Position numbers and translations under genes: made by a program. This document shows, one piece after another, positions 35,629-46,892 of a DNA stretch of 64,000 bases. The notes under the pieces were generated by a model, which made no database searches, was not told where the DNA came from, and saw only the letters and a program-made list of their open reading frames with translations. This DNA is from CAMDHY01 sp046156265 (GTDB lineage: Bacteria > Pseudomonadota > Alphaproteobacteria > Rhizobiales > Segnochrobactraceae), in contig NZ_JAWDIR010000045.1 in the NCBI RefSeq assembly GCF_046156265.1, forward strand, positions 62,001-126,000. Direction: 5' to 3'. The first letter of the stretch is position 1. Each line of letters starts with the position of its first letter.

Positions 35629-36048
35629 TCAGTCGCGTGTGGCGGCGTCGACGCTGGCGGTGTCGTAGTACTCGAAGAAGCTGACGATGCGACCGTCGCG
35701 GATGCGTACGACGTCGGCCTTGTCGGTCTCCACGACCCGGCCGGTTCGGCGATGGCGGAAGCCGCAGCGCCCGAGAGCGACGACGCGGTCGCCCTGGGCG
35801 ACGTAGTCGTCGATGACGTAGTGAAGCATCTCCCAGTCGCGGCCGAGCCCCTCGAAATAGCGCTCGACGTCGCCCTTCGTCTTGCCCGAACGGGTGAAAT
35901 CCATGCCGACGCCACCATCGGCGAGCGAGCGCCAGTCGACGTCGTCGGCGATGATGTCGAGGAACGCGCCGAAGCTCGCCCCCTTGGTTTCGTTCCAGGA
36001 CTCGTAGAGCGGACGCAGCAGCGCGACGTTCTCTTCCTCCGGCGTCAT
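35629..36048 (-). CDS. SnoaL-like / NTF2-fold protein
   Basis: The 139-residue protein has the cone-shaped NTF2-like pattern: two N-terminal helices (EEENVALLRPLYESWNE, GAFLDIIADDVDWRSL), then beta strands with DRVVALGRCGFRHRRTG and VVRIRDGRIVSFFEYYDT. Relatives include ketosteroid isomerases, polyketide cyclases and many uncharacterised proteins. The second of two adjacent ATGs is chosen because GGGAGG then has 5-bp spacing. It converges with the Cfa-like gene with 10 bp between stops. No pathway is implied by neighbours. Confidence 0.85.
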   Translation of the reverse strand: MTPEEENVALLRPLYESWNETKGASFGAFLDIIADDVDWRSLADGGVGMDFTRSGKTKGDVERYFEGLGRDWEMLHYVIDDYVAQGDRVVALGRCGFRHRRTGRVVETDKADVVRIRDGRIVSFFEYYDTASVDAATRD

Positions 36049-36164
36049 CATGACCTCCCCCGTCGCCGAAGGCAGGGTCGCCGGCGACCGGTCGAAACTA
36101 TACCGGAATCCGGACGAACTCGCTCACGAGTGCGTGGATATCCCCAGGCCGGCTCGGGTTTTCG

Positions 36165-37475
36165 TCAGTCGCGCCGGCGGGTGGCGCGCAGTTCTGCCCA
36201 GCGCGCCAGGCGGTCACCGAGGATCTTCTCGAAGCCGCGCGGCGTCGGGCGATAGAACTGCTGGCGGCCGAGCGCCTCGGGGAAATAGTCCTGGCCGGAG
36301 AAGGCGTCCGGCTCGTCGTGGTCGTATCGGTAGCCGGAGCCGTAGCCCTCGGACTTCATCAGCTTCGTCGGGGCGTTGAGGATGTGCTTCGGCGGCACGA
36401 GCGAGCCGCCCTCCTTCGCCGTGCGCATCGCCGCCTTGTAGGCGACGTAGGCGGCGTTCGATTTCGGCGCGGTGGCGATGTAGATCGCTGCCTGGGCGAG
36501 CGCCAGCTCACCCTCGGGCGAGCCGAGGAAGTGGTAGGCGTCCTTGGCGGCGTTGCAGATCACGAGGGCCTGCGGGTCGGCAAGGCCGATGTCCTCGACC
36601 GCCATGCGCACCAGCCGGCGGGCGACGAACAGCGGGTCCTCGCCGGCATCGAGCATGCGGCAGAGATAGTAGAGCGCCGCGTCGGGGTCGGAGCCGCGCA
36701 CCGCCTTGTGCAGGGCGGAGATGACGTTGTAGTGGCCATCGTCCGACTTGTCGTAGATCGGCGCGCGGCGCTGCAGGATCTCCTGCAGGCGAACGGCGTC
36801 GAAGACCTCGCCCTCGCCGGCGGCGCGCCAGACCTCCTCGGCGAGCGTCAGTGACGCCCGGCCGTCGCCGTCGGCCATGCGCACGAGCACCGCTCGGGCC
36901 TCGGCGTCGAGCGGCAGCGGACGACCTTCGACCTCCTCGGCGCGGGCCAGAAGCTGCGCCACCGCCGCCTCGTCGAGCGGGCGGAAGACCAGCACCTGCG
37001 CCCGCGACAGGAGCGCGGCGTTGAGCTCGAAGGACGGGTTCTCGGTAGTGGCGCCGATCAACGTGACGGTGCCGTCCTCCATGACGGGCAGGAAGCTATC
37101 CTGCTGCGCCTTGTTGAAGCGGTGGATCTCGTCGACGAACAGCAGCGTGCCCTTGCCGATGCGGCGACGGCCGCGGGCGCCGTCGAACAGCTTCTTCAGT
37201 TCGGCGACCCCGGTGTGGATGGCGGAGACCTGCTCGAAGTGCAGGTCCGTCTCGTGGCTCAGCAGCCGGGCGACAGTCGTCTTGCCGGTGCCGGGCGGGC
37301 CCCAGAAGACCAGGCTGCCGACGCGGCCGGAGCGCAGCATGCGGGCGAGCGTGCCGTCGGGGCCGACGAGGTGATCCTGGCCGACGACTTCCGAAAGCCG
37401 CGTCGGCCGGAGCCGGTCGGCGAGCGGCCGCGGCGCATCGCTCTCGAAGCCGGCCGCGGCGAAAAGGTCGCTCAT
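36165..37475 (-). CDS. rarA: replication-associated recombination protein RarA (MgsA)
   Basis: The 436-residue AAA+ ATPase of the clamp-loader group has Walker A GPPGTGKTT, Walker B LFVDEIHRFNKAQQD, sensor 1 GATTENPSFELN and the tetramerisation domain with YHFLGSPEGELALAQAAIYIATAPKSNA-type sequence. It acts at stalled replication forks. It starts 27 bp downstream of the DegQ-type protease gene; the protease-rarA pair is common in Rhizobiales near rplQ. Confidence 0.96.
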   Translation of the reverse strand: MSDLFAAAGFESDAPRPLADRLRPTRLSEVVGQDHLVGPDGTLARMLRSGRVGSLVFWGPPGTGKTTVARLLSHETDLHFEQVSAIHTGVAELKKLFDGARGRRRIGKGTLLFVDEIHRFNKAQQDSFLPVMEDGTVTLIGATTENPSFELNAALLSRAQVLVFRPLDEAAVAQLLARAEEVEGRPLPLDAEARAVLVRMADGDGRASLTLAEEVWRAAGEGEVFDAVRLQEILQRRAPIYDKSDDGHYNVISALHKAVRGSDPDAALYYLCRMLDAGEDPLFVARRLVRMAVEDIGLADPQALVICNAAKDAYHFLGSPEGELALAQAAIYIATAPKSNAAYVAYKAAMRTAKEGGSLVPPKHILNAPTKLMKSEGYGSGYRYDHDEPDAFSGQDYFPEALGRQQFYRPTPRGFEKILGDRLARWAELRATRRRD

Positions 37476-37502
37476 TCCGTCATCCGTTCCAGAGTGGGGG
37501 CG

Positions 37503-38981
37503 TCAGCCCCGGAGCGCCAACCGCAACAACTCGCCGCCACGCTCGACGACGAGACGCCACGTGCCCGGGCGCTCGCGCATCATCTGCTCCAGCGTGCGCG
37601 TCGTGTCGACCCGCTCGCCATTCACCTCGACCACGACGTCCCCCGGCGCGAACCCGATCGAGGCGGCCGGCGAGCCGGGCGTCACCGCCGCGACGACGAC
37701 GCCGGTCTTGCCCGACGGCAGCTTCAGCTCCTCACCGACGGCCGGCGACAGGTTCATGACCGTCGCCCCCGACAGCGGCGCGTAGCCGGCGATCGTGCGC
37801 TCGTCCCGCGGCACGGTCTCGGGCGGCGGGCCGAGGCGGACGGTGACGGTGCGCTCGCGACCGTCGCGGACGATGGTGAGCGGCGTGGCGCCATCCGTGC
37901 CGCGCGTGGTGAAGCGGTAGCCGAACGCATCCGGATCGTCGACCGCGACGCCGTCGACGGCGACGACGACGTCCCCCGCCCGCAGCCCCGCCTCCGCCGC
38001 CGGCCCGTCCGGATGGACGGTGGTGACGATCGCGCCCCGCGGCCGGTCGAGCCCGAGGCCCTCGGCGATCTCGGCGGAGACGGCCTGCAGCGTCGCGCCG
38101 AACCACGGCCGGCGCACCACCGAGCCGGTCCGGGCGGCATCGACGACGAGGCGCACCATGTTCGAGGGCACCGCGAAGCCGATGCCGTTGGAGCCGCCGC
38201 CGCGGGAGAAGATCGCCGTGTTGATGCCGACGAGGCGCCCGGCCATGTCGACGAGGGCGCCGCCGGAGTTGCCTGGATTGATGGCAGCGTCGGTCTGGAT
38301 GAAGAACTGGTAGTCGGTGATGCCGACCTGGGTGCGGGCCACCGCCGAGACGATGCCTTGCGTCACCGTCTGGCCCACCCCGAAGGGATTACCGACGGCG
38401 AGCACGATGTCGCCGACCTCCAGCGCGTCCGATTCGCCGAAGGGCACGACCGGCAGGTCGGTCGGCGCACCGCGGATCCTCAGCACAGCGAGGTCCGAGC
38501 CCTCATCCTTCAGCACCACGTCGGCATCGAACTCGCGCCGGTCGGTCAGGGCGACGCGGACCTCGTCGGCATTCTCGATGACGTGATGGTTGGTGACGAC
38601 GAGACCACCCTCGACGATCACGCCGGAACCGAGGGAGGACTGCAGGCGCTGGCGCGGGCCTCCGCCACCGGGGTCGCCGAAGAACCGGCGGAAGAAGGGG
38701 TCCTCGAAGAAGGGCGACAGCGAGCGCGTCGCGACGACGCGCGAGGCATAGACGTTGACGACCGCCGGCACGACGCGGCGCACCACGGGGGCGAACGACA
38801 GCGTGATCTCGGCCTGGTCGGTCGGGACCTGTCGGACGGTGTCCGCGCCGGCAGCGGACGGTGTGAGAACCAGCAGCACCGCGAGCACGGCAGCCAGAGT
38901 CGGAAGGCCGGCTGCCACCGGTGTTGAGGCCCCACCTTTTGCCTGCCGCCGCTCCCGCTCCGTCTTCGCCAAAAGGGTCAT
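37503..38981 (-). CDS. degQ: periplasmic serine endoprotease, DegQ/HtrA family
   Basis: The 492-residue protein has an N-terminal signal or anchor helix (about residues 23-45), a trypsin-like domain with His133 (VVTNHHVIEN), Asp163 (SDLAVLRI) and Ser239 (NPGNSGGAL), then two PDZ domains (about 275-375 and 395-490) with GAIVTTVHPDGPAAEAGL and GVVVAAVTPGSPAASIGF. It degrades misfolded envelope proteins. The ATG at 38981 has GGAG 6 bp upstream; earlier in-frame ATGs lack one. It is transcribed away from the inserted accessory genes on its left flank. Confidence 0.94.
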   Translation of the reverse strand: MTLLAKTERERRQAKGGASTPVAAGLPTLAAVLAVLLVLTPSAAGADTVRQVPTDQAEITLSFAPVVRRVVPAVVNVYASRVVATRSLSPFFEDPFFRRFFGDPGGGGPRQRLQSSLGSGVIVEGGLVVTNHHVIENADEVRVALTDRREFDADVVLKDEGSDLAVLRIRGAPTDLPVVPFGESDALEVGDIVLAVGNPFGVGQTVTQGIVSAVARTQVGITDYQFFIQTDAAINPGNSGGALVDMAGRLVGINTAIFSRGGGSNGIGFAVPSNMVRLVVDAARTGSVVRRPWFGATLQAVSAEIAEGLGLDRPRGAIVTTVHPDGPAAEAGLRAGDVVVAVDGVAVDDPDAFGYRFTTRGTDGATPLTIVRDGRERTVTVRLGPPPETVPRDERTIAGYAPLSGATVMNLSPAVGEELKLPSGKTGVVVAAVTPGSPAASIGFAPGDVVVEVNGERVDTTRTLEQMMRERPGTWRLVVERGGELLRLALRG

Positions 38982-39121
38982 GCCACTCCGTCCCGACTGC
39001 GTCGCCCGGCGTTCCATGCTAGGCCTTCGTGGCGCCCGCAAGGAACACGGGCCAATAAATCGTGGCTCGGCAGCCGGGGGGCAAGCCAGAGCCGGAACGG
39101 TCTTCGGGGGAGGACGAACGG

Positions 39122-40210
<1,089 letters not shown>

Positions 40211-40232
40211 CGAGCCCCTGACGAGGCGAGCC

Positions 40233-40973
40233 TTGGTCAACATCCTGCACCACCATCCGAAGGGGGAGGTCGTCGACGCGCCCGCCCTCGAGCAGTTCCA
40301 GAAGGATTGGGCCCTCTACCGGACGCTCGTCGAGAACGATGCGCTCTTCCACCGGGCGGTGGCGGACCACCTGCACGACGCCCTCGCGACGGCCTTCGAC
40401 CGCCCCTTCAGCCTCGTCGACCTCGCCTGCGGCGACGCGTTCGTCGTCCGCGGCGCGCTCGAGGGCACCAGGGTCGCCCACTATCACGGGGTCGACCTGT
40501 CGATGCCCGCCCTCGAGCTCGCGAGCCGCACCCTCGAGGGGGCACCGTTCGAGGTCGTCCTCGACCACGCCGACTTCGTCGAGGCGGTGACGGCGCGGGA
40601 CGCCCACGCCGACGCCTTCTGGTTCGGCCTCTCGCTCCACCATCTCGACACGAACGGCAAGCGGGCGCTGATGACGGCGATCCGCCAGGCCATCGCCCCG
40701 GACGGGGTCTTCCTCGTCTACGAGCCGACGATGCAGGCGGGGGAGGACCGGGCGGCCTATCTCGCCCGCTTCGACACCGTGAACCGGCCGCTCTGGCGCG
40801 CCATCCTCAGCGAGGAACAGTGGCGGGCGATCGACGCCCACGTGCACGCCTGCGACCTGCCGGAGACGGCGGACGGGTGGATGCGGCTTGGCCGAGAGGC
40901 CGGCTTCTCGCACGCCTGCGAGATCTACGCCGCCCCGACCGACCTCTACCGGATGTTCCGCTTCGACCCGTGA
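40233..40973 (+). CDS. class I SAM-dependent methyltransferase
   Basis: The 246-residue protein has SAM motif I LVDLACGDAFVV (about residues 65-76), the acidic end of strand 2 in YHGVDLSMPALELA, and post-motif segments FWFGLSLHHLDT and GVFLVYEPTM. The substrate is unknown. The start is a TTG, 23 bp after the TRAP binding-protein gene with GAGGCGAG in front, so cotranscription is likely. It converges with the pepsin-like gene 12 bp away. Confidence 0.85.
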   Translation: MVNILHHHPKGEVVDAPALEQFQKDWALYRTLVENDALFHRAVADHLHDALATAFDRPFSLVDLACGDAFVVRGALEGTRVAHYHGVDLSMPALELASRTLEGAPFEVVLDHADFVEAVTARDAHADAFWFGLSLHHLDTNGKRALMTAIRQAIAPDGVFLVYEPTMQAGEDRAAYLARFDTVNRPLWRAILSEEQWRAIDAHVHACDLPETADGWMRLGREAGFSHACEIYAAPTDLYRMFRFDP

Positions 40974-40985
40974 GCCCCTCGAGGG

Positions 40986-42119
40986 TCACTGTCCGAGCTT
41001 CGTCGCCGGCCGCAGGCCGATGAAGCCGTCGTCGAGGTCGAACATCACGTCGTAGGTGTAGAACATCAGGATGCCGGGGTTGATGCGCAGGTCGTCGGCG
41101 CTCGCGGGGATAAAGCCGAGGATACCGCGCGCCGGCGTGTTGCCGCTGCGGTAGGCGAGGAGCGACGTGCCGGCATAGCGGAGGTCGAAGGCCGTGCCGT
41201 TGCGCGCCTCGTTGCTGTCGGCCTTGACGAAGGTGTCGCGCGGCACGCTCGAGCCGTAGGCCCAGGTGCCGTCGCCGCCACCGGTGTCGAAGACGGTCGG
41301 GATGACGCCGCTCCAGTGCTTGCCGCCGCGCTCGAGCCGGACCACGGTGTTGGCGACCTGCGCCTTCAGGTAGCCCGGCGGGCCGTCGGCCGTGCCGATG
41401 CCCGGGAGACGCTCGCCGGTCGGCGCCATCGGCAGCCGCAACCGGAAACTCGCGATCATCTCCTCGGTGAGCCCGATGGTCAGCCGTCCCACCTTGGCGT
41501 CGCGCCCGCCCGACTGGACGACGAAGCCGCGCTTCAACCCCTTCTTCAGCGGGAACTGCGTCATCACCGTCCCGAAGCTCGCGTCGCCGTGCAGGGCGGC
41601 GCCGAAGTTGCCGTAGGTGCTGTCGACGGAAAGCGGCGGCCGCCCGGCCTCGACATTCCTCGCCCACAGACGGAACGAGCGGCGGGGCGACTGGTCGTCG
41701 ACGTTGGTGATGCGGCCGATCGAGGCGGCTGCGGCGGTGGCGACGACGCGGCCGCCACGGGTGCCGACGCTCACCGCCGTCGTCACCGGGTCGTAGTGAT
41801 AGACGGTCCCGGAGGCGAACTCGATCTTGTCCTCGCCTCTCTCGTCGATGAGCTTGCCGTACCCGGGCCACCATCGGCCATAGGTCGAGAACATCGCCGG
41901 CGAGCCGGTGTCGAAGAGGAAGGGAACGAGCGGGCCGCCCCCGACCGAGGCGTAGATCAGGAGGCCCCGATAACCTGCGGCGCTGAAGTGGTAGAGCGGT
42001 ACTTCCTGGGGCTCGGCCGCACCCGGCCGGACCGCCGCGACCGCGGCGAGGACCGTCACCGCCACGACGGCCGCCGCCGACCGCAGCACTTCGAAGACCC
42101 CCGCCGTCCAGACCCTCAT
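40986..42119 (-). CDS. exported putative pepsin-like aspartic protease
   Basis: The 377-residue protein has a signal segment (about residues 12-35). It then shows two aspartic-protease motifs: Asp70-Thr-Gly-Ser in VPFLFDTGSPAMF and Asp278-Thr-Gly-Gly in IPTVFDTGGGDGTW, 208 residues apart, as in the two lobes of pepsin. The approach to the first motif (YRGLLIYASVGGGP) and the C-terminal GILMFYTYDVMFDLDDGFIG also resemble the pepsin ends. A secreted or periplasmic aspartic peptidase is inferred. The Gly after the second motif instead of Thr/Ser, and the low overall similarity, leave open an inactive homologue or another beta-barrel family. The ATG at 42119 follows GGAGCGGGGA. Confidence 0.6.
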   Translation of the reverse strand: MRVWTAGVFEVLRSAAAVVAVTVLAAVAAVRPGAAEPQEVPLYHFSAAGYRGLLIYASVGGGPLVPFLFDTGSPAMFSTYGRWWPGYGKLIDERGEDKIEFASGTVYHYDPVTTAVSVGTRGGRVVATAAAASIGRITNVDDQSPRRSFRLWARNVEAGRPPLSVDSTYGNFGAALHGDASFGTVMTQFPLKKGLKRGFVVQSGGRDAKVGRLTIGLTEEMIASFRLRLPMAPTGERLPGIGTADGPPGYLKAQVANTVVRLERGGKHWSGVIPTVFDTGGGDGTWAYGSSVPRDTFVKADSNEARNGTAFDLRYAGTSLLAYRSGNTPARGILGFIPASADDLRINPGILMFYTYDVMFDLDDGFIGLRPATKLGQ

Positions 42120-42169
42120 TCCCCGCTCCCATGCCGAGATGGCGCGCGCGAAGAATCGCCCACGTCGGC

Positions 42170-42203
42170 ACAAAAAGAAACGGGCGGCCTCTCGGCCACC
42201 CGT
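42170..42203 (-). terminator. Rho-independent terminator of the alpha operon
   Basis: On the minus strand ACGGGTGGCC and GGCCGCCCGT form a 10-bp stem (one G-T pair) with a GAGA loop, followed by TTCTTTTTG. It lies 48 bp after rplQ and closes the long ribosomal block. Confidence 0.93.
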
Positions 42204-42250
42204 CGCATCAGGTCCCGCAGGCGCCGCGGTGCGGCGCCGCCAGACGAGGA

Positions 42251-42670
42251 TCAGGCTGCTTCGGCCTCGGCCGCTTCGGTGCGGGCCTTGTCGGCCGCGC
42301 CCTTGGCCGAGACGTCGCGATCGACGAGCTCGATCACCGCCACCGCCGCGCCGTCGCCGTAGCGGAAGCCCGCCTTCAGGACGCGGGTGTAGCCGCCATT
42401 GCGCGACTTGTAGCGCGGGCCGATGGTGGCGAAGAGCTTGCGCACCGCCTCCTCGTTGCGCATCTGCGAGATCGCCTGGCGGCGAGCATGCAGGTCGCCG
42501 CGCTTGCCGAGCGTGATCAGCTTCTCGACGATCGGACGAAGGTCCTTCGCCTTCGGCAACGTCGTGACGATCTGCTCGTGCTCGATCAGAGACGAAGCGA
42601 GGTTGGCGAACATCGCCTTCCGGTGGGCCGAGTCACGTCCGAGCTTGCGGCCGCTGTTGGCGTGGCGCAT
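42251..42670 (-). CDS. rplQ: 50S ribosomal protein bL17
   Basis: The 139-residue protein begins MRHANSGRKLGRDSAHRKAM, the bL17 signature, with RNLASSLIEHEQI-type core and the NGGYTRVLKAGFRYGD region. It ends in an Ala/Glu-rich tail. It is the last gene of the alpha operon, 58 bp after rpoA and before the terminator. Confidence 0.98.
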   Translation of the reverse strand: MRHANSGRKLGRDSAHRKAMFANLASSLIEHEQIVTTLPKAKDLRPIVEKLITLGKRGDLHARRQAISQMRNEEAVRKLFATIGPRYKSRNGGYTRVLKAGFRYGDGAAVAVIELVDRDVSAKGAADKARTEAAEAEAA

Positions 42671-42728
42671 CGCCCTCTCCTTGCATTCGAAACAGAATTC
42701 ACGCGGTGCCGACGGCGTCCGCCCGGTC

Positions 42729-43751
42729 TCAGTAGTGGTGGTCCTCGTAACGCTTGGCCAGCTCCTCGATGTTCTCGGGCGGCCAGTTCGTCACTTCCAT
42801 GCCGAGGTGCAGGCCCATCTGCGCCAGCACCTCCTTGATCTCGTTCAGCGACTTGCGTCCGAAGTTCGGGGTGCGGAGCATCTCCGCCTCGGTCTTCTGG
42901 ATGAGGTCACCGATGTAGACGATGTTGTCGTTCTTCAGGCAGTTCGCCGACCGCACCGACAGCTCGAGCTCGTCCACCTTCTTGAGCAGCGCCGGGTTGA
43001 AGGCGAGCTCGGGGACGTCGTCGCGGTGCTCCTCGCGCCGCGGCTCCTCGAAGTTCACGAACACCGAGAGCTGGTCCTGCAGGATGCGCGCGGCGTAGGC
43101 GACCGAATCCTCGGGCGTCACGGAGCCGTCGGTCTCGACCGTCAGCGTCAGCTTGTCATAGTCGAGAACCTGGCCCTCGCGGGTGTTCTCGACCTTGTAG
43201 GAGACCTTCTTCACCGGCGAGTAGAGGCTGTCGACCGGGATCAGTCCGATCGGCGCGTCCTCGGGCCGGTTGCGGTCGGCCGGCACGTAGCCCTTGCCGG
43301 TGTCGACCGTGAACTCCATGCGGATCTCGGCGCCCTCGTCCAGCGTGCAGAGCACGAGGCCGGGGTTGAGAATCTCGATGTCGCCGACCGTCTGGATCTC
43401 GCCGGCGGTGACGATGCCGGGGCCGTGCTTGCGCAGCACCATCCGCTTCGGGCCGTCGCCCTGCATGCGGATCGAGACTTCCTTGATGTTGAGGATGATG
43501 TCCGTCACGTCCTCGCGGACGCCGGCGATCGAGGAGAACTCGTGCAGCACGCCGTCGATCTGCACCGCCGTGACGGCGGCGCCCTGCAGCGACGACAGCA
43601 GAACCCGACGCAGGGCGTTGCCGAGCGTCAGGCCGAAGCCACGCTCCAGCGGCTCCGCGACGACGGTCGCGAGGCGCTTCGGATCGTCCCCCGGTCGAAC
43701 GTCGAGCTTCGTCGGACGGATCAGCTCCTGCCAGTTCTTCTGGATGGTCAC
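42729..43751 (-). CDS. rpoA: RNA polymerase alpha subunit
   Basis: The 340-residue subunit has an N-terminal assembly domain (to about 235, FGLTLGNALRRVLLSSLQGAAV-type dimer helix), a linker and a C-terminal DNA/activator-binding domain (about 255-330) with ELELSVRSANCLKNDNI and NFGRKSLNEIKEVL. It nucleates RNA polymerase assembly. It follows rpsK directly in the alpha operon; rpsD, present here in E. coli, is absent as in other alphaproteobacteria. Confidence 0.99.
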   Translation of the reverse strand: MTIQKNWQELIRPTKLDVRPGDDPKRLATVVAEPLERGFGLTLGNALRRVLLSSLQGAAVTAVQIDGVLHEFSSIAGVREDVTDIILNIKEVSIRMQGDGPKRMVLRKHGPGIVTAGEIQTVGDIEILNPGLVLCTLDEGAEIRMEFTVDTGKGYVPADRNRPEDAPIGLIPVDSLYSPVKKVSYKVENTREGQVLDYDKLTLTVETDGSVTPEDSVAYAARILQDQLSVFVNFEEPRREEHRDDVPELAFNPALLKKVDELELSVRSANCLKNDNIVYIGDLIQKTEAEMLRTPNFGRKSLNEIKEVLAQMGLHLGMEVTNWPPENIEELAKRYEDHHY

Positions 43752-43869
43752 GGTCGCACCCTTTCCATTCTTCGTCCGGGGGGCCGCGGTCGGCCCGCCC
43801 GGCGGATCCGCCGCGCATGACCGCGCGGATCCGGTATCGCGGAGGCCGGGCCCTCGACGGGCCCGTGCC

Positions 43870-44259
43870 TCAGACGCGGCGACGCTTGCGCGGCCGGCAG
43901 CCGTTGTGCGGGATCGGCGTCACGTCGCGGATCGAGGTCACCATGAAGCCCGCCGCCTGCAGCGCACGCAGCGCCGACTCGCGACCGGAGCCAGGACCGC
44001 TCACCTCGACCTCGAGAGTGCGCATGCCGTGCTCCATCGCCTTGCGGGCGGCGTCCTCGCCAGCCATCTGCGCCGCATAGGGCGTCGACTTGCGCGAGCC
44101 CTTGAAGCCCATCGCGCCGGCAGAGGACCACGAAATCGCGTTGCCCTGCGCGTCGGTGATGGTGATCATGGTGTTGTTGAACGACGCGTTGACGTGCGCG
44201 ATGCCGGAGGCGATGTTCTTGCGCTCGCGGCGTTTGACGCGGGTGGCTTCCTTGGCCAT
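43870..44259 (-). CDS. rpsK: 30S ribosomal protein uS11
   Basis: The 129-residue protein has the HVNASFNNTMITITD motif, the GFKGSRKSTPYAAQMA loop and the C-terminal IRDVTPIPHNGCRPRKRRRV, all standard for uS11 of the 30S platform. It lies between rpsM and rpoA. Confidence 0.99.
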   Translation of the reverse strand: MAKEATRVKRRERKNIASGIAHVNASFNNTMITITDAQGNAISWSSAGAMGFKGSRKSTPYAAQMAGEDAARKAMEHGMRTLEVEVSGPGSGRESALRALQAAGFMVTSIRDVTPIPHNGCRPRKRRRV

Positions 44260-44364
44260 GGGCTCTGTGTCTTCCTGCAGCGGCCCGCACCGGCGTCCCG
44301 GTCGGGCGAGGTCGTTTCGGGGCGCGGGCTCCGGGCGGCATCAGCGCCGGCCGGAGGCGCGGCG

Positions 44365-44733
44365 TTACTTCTTCTTGCCGGCGATCGGCTTCGCCGGACC
44401 CTTGCGGGTCCGCGCATTCGTGTGGGTGCGCTGGCCGCGCACCGGCAGACCGCGGCGATGGCGCAGGCCGCGATAGCAGCCGAGGTCCATGAGCCGCTTG
44501 ATGTTCATCGCCACTTCACGCCGCAGGTCGCCCTCGACGATATAGTCGCGGTCGATCGCCTCGCGGATCTGCAGCACCTCGGCGTCGCTGAGCTCGTTGA
44601 CGCGGCGCGGCGCATCGATGCCGACCTTGTCCAGAATCTCCTGCGCCTTGGTGGCGCCGATTCCATGGATATACTGCAGCGCGATGAGGACGCGCTTGTT
44701 CGTCGGGATGTTGACGCCTGCGATGCGGGCCAC
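44365..44733 (-). CDS. rpsM: 30S ribosomal protein uS13
   Basis: The 122-residue protein starts MARIAGVNIPTNKRVLIALQ and contains YIHGIGATKAQEIL, then the tail GLPVRGQRTHTNARTRKGPA that reaches the tRNA P site. It is the first gene of the alpha operon, behind a strong promoter candidate. Confidence 0.99.
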   Translation of the reverse strand: MARIAGVNIPTNKRVLIALQYIHGIGATKAQEILDKVGIDAPRRVNELSDAEVLQIREAIDRDYIVEGDLRREVAMNIKRLMDLGCYRGLRHRRGLPVRGQRTHTNARTRKGPAKPIAGKKK

Positions 44734-44828
44734 GCTCGTCTCTCCTCGTCACCGGCCACCGGCCGATCGTCTTCCTTCAGCCCAAGGGGTCCAAACAACG
44801 CAAGGACCGGCCCCGGTCACCTCTCGGT

Positions 44829-44868
44829 ACCGGCACCGATCATCCGTCTCTCGCGAATGGGTGCCGGT
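44829..44868. repeat. 9-bp inverted repeat at the alpha operon start
   Basis: ACCGGCACC (44829-44837) and GGTGCCGGT (44860-44868) are perfect inverted copies 22 bp apart. The right arm touches the -10 and covers the expected transcription start of the rpsM promoter. This could be an operator or a 5' stem in the leader. Confidence 0.5.
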
Positions 44869-44896
44869 TATTAACGGTCAGACGGCGCGCCGTCAA
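44868..44896 (-). promoter_or_regulatory. alpha operon promoter (rpsM-rpsK-rpoA-rplQ)
   Basis: On the minus strand TTGACG (44891-44896) and TAATAA (44868-44873) are 17 bp apart, a strong sigma70-type promoter between adk and rpsM. The leader would be about 128 nt. It separates transcription of the alpha genes from the spc block. Confidence 0.8.
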
Positions 44897-44912
44897 CCGG
44901 CGGCTGATGCCG

Positions 44913-45502
44913 TCAGACCTTTGACGCCTGGCGGATCGCCGCCTCGATCGCCGTCTCCACGCTGTCGATCGGCGCCATGCCGTCGACGGTGTGCAGCATC
45001 CCTCTTGCGCGATAGTACGGCGACAGTGCCGCCGTCATCGCGCGAAACTCCTGCAGACGCCTCCGGAACACGTCCGGATTGTCGTCCTTGCGCACCGGCT
45101 TGCCGGCGGCCTTGGCTTCGTCGGCGCGCTTGACGATGCGCCCGACGAGGGCCTCCTCGTCCACCTGGAACTCGATGACGGCGTCGAGCTGCATGCGCTT
45201 GTCGTCGAGCATGCGGTCGAGCGCCTCGGCCTGCGCGATCGTGCGCGGGAAGCCGTCGAGAACGAAACCGTTGTGGGCGTCCGGCTCTTCGATGCGGTCG
45301 GCGACGATGCCGACGACGATCTCGTCGGAGACGAGCTGGCCGGCGTCCATCACCGCCTTCGCCTTCAGTCCGATCTCGGTCCCGGCGTCGACGGCGGCGC
45401 GCAGCATGTCTCCCGTCGAGAGCTGCACGATCCCGTGCTTGCGCACCAAACGCTCGGCCTGCGTGCCTTTTCCCGCACCCGGCGGACCGAGCAGAATGAG
45501 CC

Positions 45503-45506
<4 letters not shown>
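44913..45506 (-). CDS. adk: adenylate kinase
   Basis: The 197-residue kinase has the P-loop ILLGPPGAGKGTQAERL, AMP-binding LSTGDMLRAAV and FVLDGFPRTIAQAEAL. The LID is the short form: between GRIVKRADE and NPDVFRRRLQ there is no 30-residue zinc-type LID, as in other rhizobial enzymes. It equilibrates ATP, ADP and AMP. Its ATG overlaps the secY stop by 4 bp (ATGA), so it is cotranslated with secY. Confidence 0.98.
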
Positions 45507-46837
<1,331 letters not shown>

Positions 46838-46892
46838 CGTTCACTCCGGTCCCGTCCGCCGTGCTCCCCGCTATATGGGGAGCCTGCGTCGG

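Noticed and set aside
44734..44912. rpmJ between secY/adk and rpsM
   Set aside because: No bL36-like Cys-rich short frame is present; alphaproteobacteria usually encode rpmJ elsewhere.
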